This document shows positions 22,339 through 24,615 of a DNA stretch of 24,615 bases, piece by piece (position 1 is the stretch's first letter; each line of letters starts with the position of its first letter). A program made the translations under genes and the position numbers. The notes under the pieces were generated by a model. It saw nothing but the letters and a program-made list of their open reading frames with translations. It ran no database searches and was not told the DNA's origin. Location: the NCBI GenBank assembly GCA_002395405.1, contig DGWX01000044.1, forward strand, positions 1-24,615. The letters run 5' to 3'. The stretch is from Christensenella sp. UBA4247 (GTDB taxonomy: Bacteria; Bacillota; Clostridia; Christensenellales; CAG-1252).

Positions 22339-22743
22339 ATGAATATCACTATGGAAGAAAAGAAACAAGAAGCACTCGCAAGAATGAAGGTCCTTGACCT
22401 GCATAAAAACATCATCAAAGAGTTCGATAAAGAAAACATCGTTAATATGTCGGAACACGGGTACCTGTATTGGTTGACCGACGAACAAAAACAGTACGTT
22501 TCGGAGTTCGAGGAAGAATACAATGCGCTCGTTTATCACGTTATTCACGATTACACGGAAGTCGGCGAAATGCTGACTTTTCTTTTTGTATCGGACTACA
22601 AAGAAGAATGGGAAATGGACCGCGAAGACCTGCAAAGCGGCATCGTTTGTGCTTACGTCAAGAACCTTTCCGTGGACTGGTGCTCGGAATTCGGCAGCGT
22701 AGGTATTAAACCCCAATACGGCGGACTGCTCCGCACTGCTTAA
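22339..22743 (+). CDS. Acidic hypothetical protein of the mobile region
   Basis: This is a 134-aa protein starting MNITMEEKKQEAL, with AAGGAG upstream and 13 bp after ardA. It has about 26 acidic against 13 basic residues. No membrane segment or signal is present. Distinct stretches are LYWLTDEQKQYV, YTEVGEMLTFLFVSDY and WCSEFGSVGIKPQYGGLLRTA. The pattern reminds me of unnamed proteins next to ardA in clostridial integrative elements, but I cannot assign a family or function. Confidence 0.8.
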   Translation: MNITMEEKKQEALARMKVLDLHKNIIKEFDKENIVNMSEHGYLYWLTDEQKQYVSEFEEEYNALVYHVIHDYTEVGEMLTFLFVSDYKEEWEMDREDLQSGIVCAYVKNLSVDWCSEFGSVGIKPQYGGLLRTA

Positions 22744-22757
22744 AGGAGGAAAACAAA

Positions 22758-22973
22758 ATGAGCAATATTCAGAAACTCGCTACTACGGGAAACAACAATC
22801 AACGACTATTTGCCGAAACGATCAATACCCTGCGGAACTCGCAGGGCTTTTATTCTAGGCTGTATCAAACCATAAACCAACTCAGCGAAGAAGGTTATAA
22901 CGACTTAACGGATCTTCTCGATCAACAAAACTTCAAAGACAGCGTGAACGTTGTACTATGGTTGGAAGCGTAA
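22758..22973 (+). CDS. 71-aa hypothetical protein
   Basis: This is a small soluble protein, rich in Asn/Gln and probably helical, with AAAGGAGG before the ATG and 14 bp after the previous gene. There is no recognisable motif. Its tight place in the gene run and clear SD support it as real. Confidence 0.75.
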   Translation: MSNIQKLATTGNNNQRLFAETINTLRNSQGFYSRLYQTINQLSEEGYNDLTDLLDQQNFKDSVNVVLWLEA

Positions 22974-22985
22974 GGAGGAATACTG

Positions 22986-23489
22986 ATGAAAGAACTGTAT
23001 AAGAAGTATCAAGAACTCGTAGAAAAAGCAGAAACGGAGAATAACCGTACCTATGAGCTCATATCCAAGAAGAAAAGTATGGTCGTGCGTCTGCGTGACC
23101 AGATCGAAAAACTCGAAAACAGGGTGTACAACTACCCTTCGTGGGTAGAGGTCGTATTAAAGCCTCTTGCGTGGAAACTGTCTAAGGACTTACATCTCCC
23201 GTATGAGATATACGGACCTTTCGGGCTATCCTGTGAAACCTCCATCTATCTCCGCGCCGATATGCAAAAGAGCATATGCGATCAACCCGTCTATTGCCTT
23301 ACCGTATTTCCCGACTTCGGTAAAACGGAGTTTTGTTTAGAGTACGACACGGGCGAGAGAACAAACCGATACGCAGAGAATACCATCGGCGCATTGAACG
23401 GCGGGAATAAACGGTGCGCACCTCTTCCGGAAACCTATCCCGAAGTGCTGGAGCTCGTTATGAAGAGTTATATGGAGAAACCTATATGA
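22986..23489 (+). CDS. 167-aa hypothetical protein with N-terminal coiled coil
   Basis: Residues 1-47 are highly charged and heptad-like (KKYQELVEKAETEN, then VVRLRDQIEKLENRV), suggesting a short coiled coil. The remainder looks globular and mixed alpha/beta. AAGGAGG precedes the ATG at 22986. The TGA overlaps the ATG of the PcfK-MutS gene (ATGA), so the two are translationally coupled and may act together. Family not recognised. Confidence 0.78.
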   Translation: MKELYKKYQELVEKAETENNRTYELISKKKSMVVRLRDQIEKLENRVYNYPSWVEVVLKPLAWKLSKDLHLPYEIYGPFGLSCETSIYLRADMQKSICDQPVYCLTVFPDFGKTEFCLEYDTGERTNRYAENTIGALNGGNKRCAPLPETYPEVLELVMKSYMEKPI

Positions 23490-24421
23490 AACTGAACTTA
23501 CAAGCAAACGACGCCGCGGAACAGCGAGTTAAAGCCTATCTCGAAGAGAATGCAAGCGAAGAACTTGCAAAGAAGATCAACGAGGGCGTACCCGTCAATA
23601 AAGACGGGAAAACCCTCATACAGAAAAAGACCTTGGTGGGATTCATCCAATACGCCACGGAAGAAGCCAAGAAGATAGCCGAGAAAGGCGCTACGGGCGC
23701 TTTTGTGGACGATAACACGGTTTTCGATTGGGCAGTCCACTACTTTGAAGAAGACGCCATAGAGGGCGAATTATTCAACGAAGATGGAACGCCATATGTG
23801 AAGCCGATACCAAAAGTAGAAGCAAAGCCCTACACCCCGCCGGCACCGAAACCGAAGGAGCCGACACTCTTTGACTTGATAGACCAAGCCGAGGAGAAGC
23901 CCGACGAGAAAGAACAAGACGAAGAGCCCGAAGTTGAAGCCGAAGTTGAGGAAGAAACAAAACAAGAGGAGCCTGCTCCCATTGAGGGTAAGCCCGGTAA
24001 GCAATACAGCGGGTTCTATCAAAAGTACCTTGAATTGTGTGAACACAACCAAGGCGCTATTGTTGCACAACGAATCGGCGACTTTTACGAGATACTCGGA
24101 GAGAGTGCCAAGACGTTTGCAGAAGCGGCGGAGATTACGCTGACAAGCCGAGCCGTCGGATTGGATGAACGTGTCCCGATGTGCGGCGTTCCGTATCACG
24201 CGATTGATCTCTACTTCCAAAAGGTAGCGGACAAAGGTCATTTTATCCTTGCTAACTCGGACGAAGAATGGCGAGCCTACCGCCCCGGATGTAAGGTCGC
24301 CGTTGTGGATTGCGAAACGGGAGAATACAAAGAACCGCCTGAAGAGATGCAACAAACAAACAGCGACGTTATAGAGCGAATAGTAAGGCTGTTCAACGGA
24401 CAAATCGAGGTGATGTTATGA
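23486..24421 (+). CDS. PcfK/AcrIIA9-like domain fused to a MutS domain I
   Basis: This is a 311-aa protein in three parts. Residues 1-110 resemble the PcfK-like family (LIQKKTLVGFIQYATEEAKK, then VFDWAVHYFEEDAIEGELFNEDG), which includes the Cas9 inhibitor AcrIIA9. Residues 111-170 are a Pro/Glu-rich acidic linker with TLFDLI (127-132), loosely like a clamp-binding motif. Residues 173-257 match the mismatch-recognition domain I of MutS: YQKYLE, QRIGDFYEILGESAKTFAE, ITLTSRAVG, PMCGVPYHAIDLYFQKVADKG. The mismatch-contacting Phe-x-Glu is kept as Phe200-Tyr201-Glu202. All other MutS domains (clamp, lever, ATPase) are absent. The start is an ATGA overlap with the previous gene; the end overlaps the next start the same way. 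Role inferred: blocking or sensing host nucleases during DNA entry. Confidence 0.82.
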   Translation: MKLNLQANDAAEQRVKAYLEENASEELAKKINEGVPVNKDGKTLIQKKTLVGFIQYATEEAKKIAEKGATGAFVDDNTVFDWAVHYFEEDAIEGELFNEDGTPYVKPIPKVEAKPYTPPAPKPKEPTLFDLIDQAEEKPDEKEQDEEPEVEAEVEEETKQEEPAPIEGKPGKQYSGFYQKYLELCEHNQGAIVAQRIGDFYEILGESAKTFAEAAEITLTSRAVGLDERVPMCGVPYHAIDLYFQKVADKGHFILANSDEEWRAYRPGCKVAVVDCETGEYKEPPEEMQQTNSDVIERIVRLFNGQIEVML

Positions 24422-24615
24422 AAATGGAAAAGATAAAGCCGATACCCAAAAAGATTGAGGCGGCAATCAAACGTCTGGACAAGAAAAACTATCCCGCGCA
24501 GGACCGCCACTTGCGTTTCTATTCCTATATGGCGACCAACGACAAAGAGCTTGTGAGAATAACGGTTGCGGTAAGAAACCACCGAAAGAATTGGTATTGC
24601 AAGCAAGTCATCGTC
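24418..24615 (+). CDS. Probable PcfJ-like protein, N-terminal part (runs off the right edge)
   Basis: Sixty-six codons are visible, starting MKMEKIKPIPKKIEAAIKRL and containing RFYSYMATNDKELVRITVAV and WYCKQV. From memory this N-terminus is shared by clostridial proteins with a C-terminal PcfJ domain, which are usually paired with PcfK; the diagnostic C-terminus is outside the window. The start overlaps the stop of the PcfK-MutS gene (ATGA). Confidence 0.6.
   Translation, partial: MKMEKIKPIPKKIEAAIKRLDKKNYPAQDRHLRFYSYMATNDKELVRITVAVRNHRKNWYCKQVIV

Noticed and set aside
22024..22716. Minus-strand open frame opposite ardA and its neighbour
   Set aside because: Antisense to ardA, which has clear family motifs; no ribosome binding site.
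21114..24615. Second copy of the tRNA-Val 3' end marking attR
   Set aside because: No matching repeat was seen in the window; the far end of any element must lie beyond it.

Overview
The window looks like chromosome of a spore-forming, Gram-positive (Firmicutes/Clostridia-type) bacterium. The grounds are a SpoIIE-like sporulation phosphatase, strong AGGAGG-type ribosome binding sites, lipoprotein signal peptides, Rho-independent terminators and sigma-A-type promoters. The dense, slightly GC-rich coding with heavy use of Arg/Lys/Glu codons suggests an uncultured gut-type Clostridia lineage; this is an inference and no species can be named.

Bases 1-21113 are ordinary chromosome. From the left: the 5' part of a tRNA on the minus strand; a TMEM175-type membrane protein; glmM and glmS, divergent, making UDP-GlcNAc precursors; then a long minus-strand run secG, smpB, metY, metA, ATP-grasp ligase, TPR protein, DUF4037 protein. 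MetA carries Glu111, the acetyl-CoA-type residue, which fits its neighbour MetY: homoserine to O-acetylhomoserine to homocysteine. Next come spoIIE and a divergent TetR regulator, then a cell-surface block. That block holds a large Cthe_2159-like beta-helix lipoprotein, a gluconate 5-dehydrogenase-like SDR, and an operon of response regulator, histidine kinase and M6-type metalloprotease lipoprotein. The promoters of the response-regulator operon and of the beta-helix lipoprotein share the same paired TTTAA-type half-sites, 11 bp apart and exactly 9 bp upstream of the -10 box. This suggests that one two-component system controls both surface proteins. bioY and tRNA-Val(GAC) close the chromosomal part.

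Bases 21114-24615, directly downstream of tRNA-Val, differ: compact, ATGA-coupled or SD-linked plus-strand genes of the kind carried by conjugative elements. After a gene-free, hairpin-rich leader (possible oriT or single-stranded promoter) come a 28-codon ORF, a very acidic 74-aa protein, the anti-restriction protein ArdA and three unknown proteins. They are followed by a PcfK/AcrIIA9-like domain fused to a MutS mismatch-recognition domain I, and the start of a probable PcfJ-like protein that runs off the window. This reads as the anti-defence leading region of an integrative element next to a tRNA gene. No integrase or second attachment repeat is visible.

The best leads for something new are the PcfK-MutS-I fusion with its unknown co-operonic proteins, the two-promoter regulon of the two-component system, and three genes (glmM, spoIIE, bioY) whose -10 box lies 5-6 nt before the ATG with no ribosome binding site, suggesting leaderless mRNAs.
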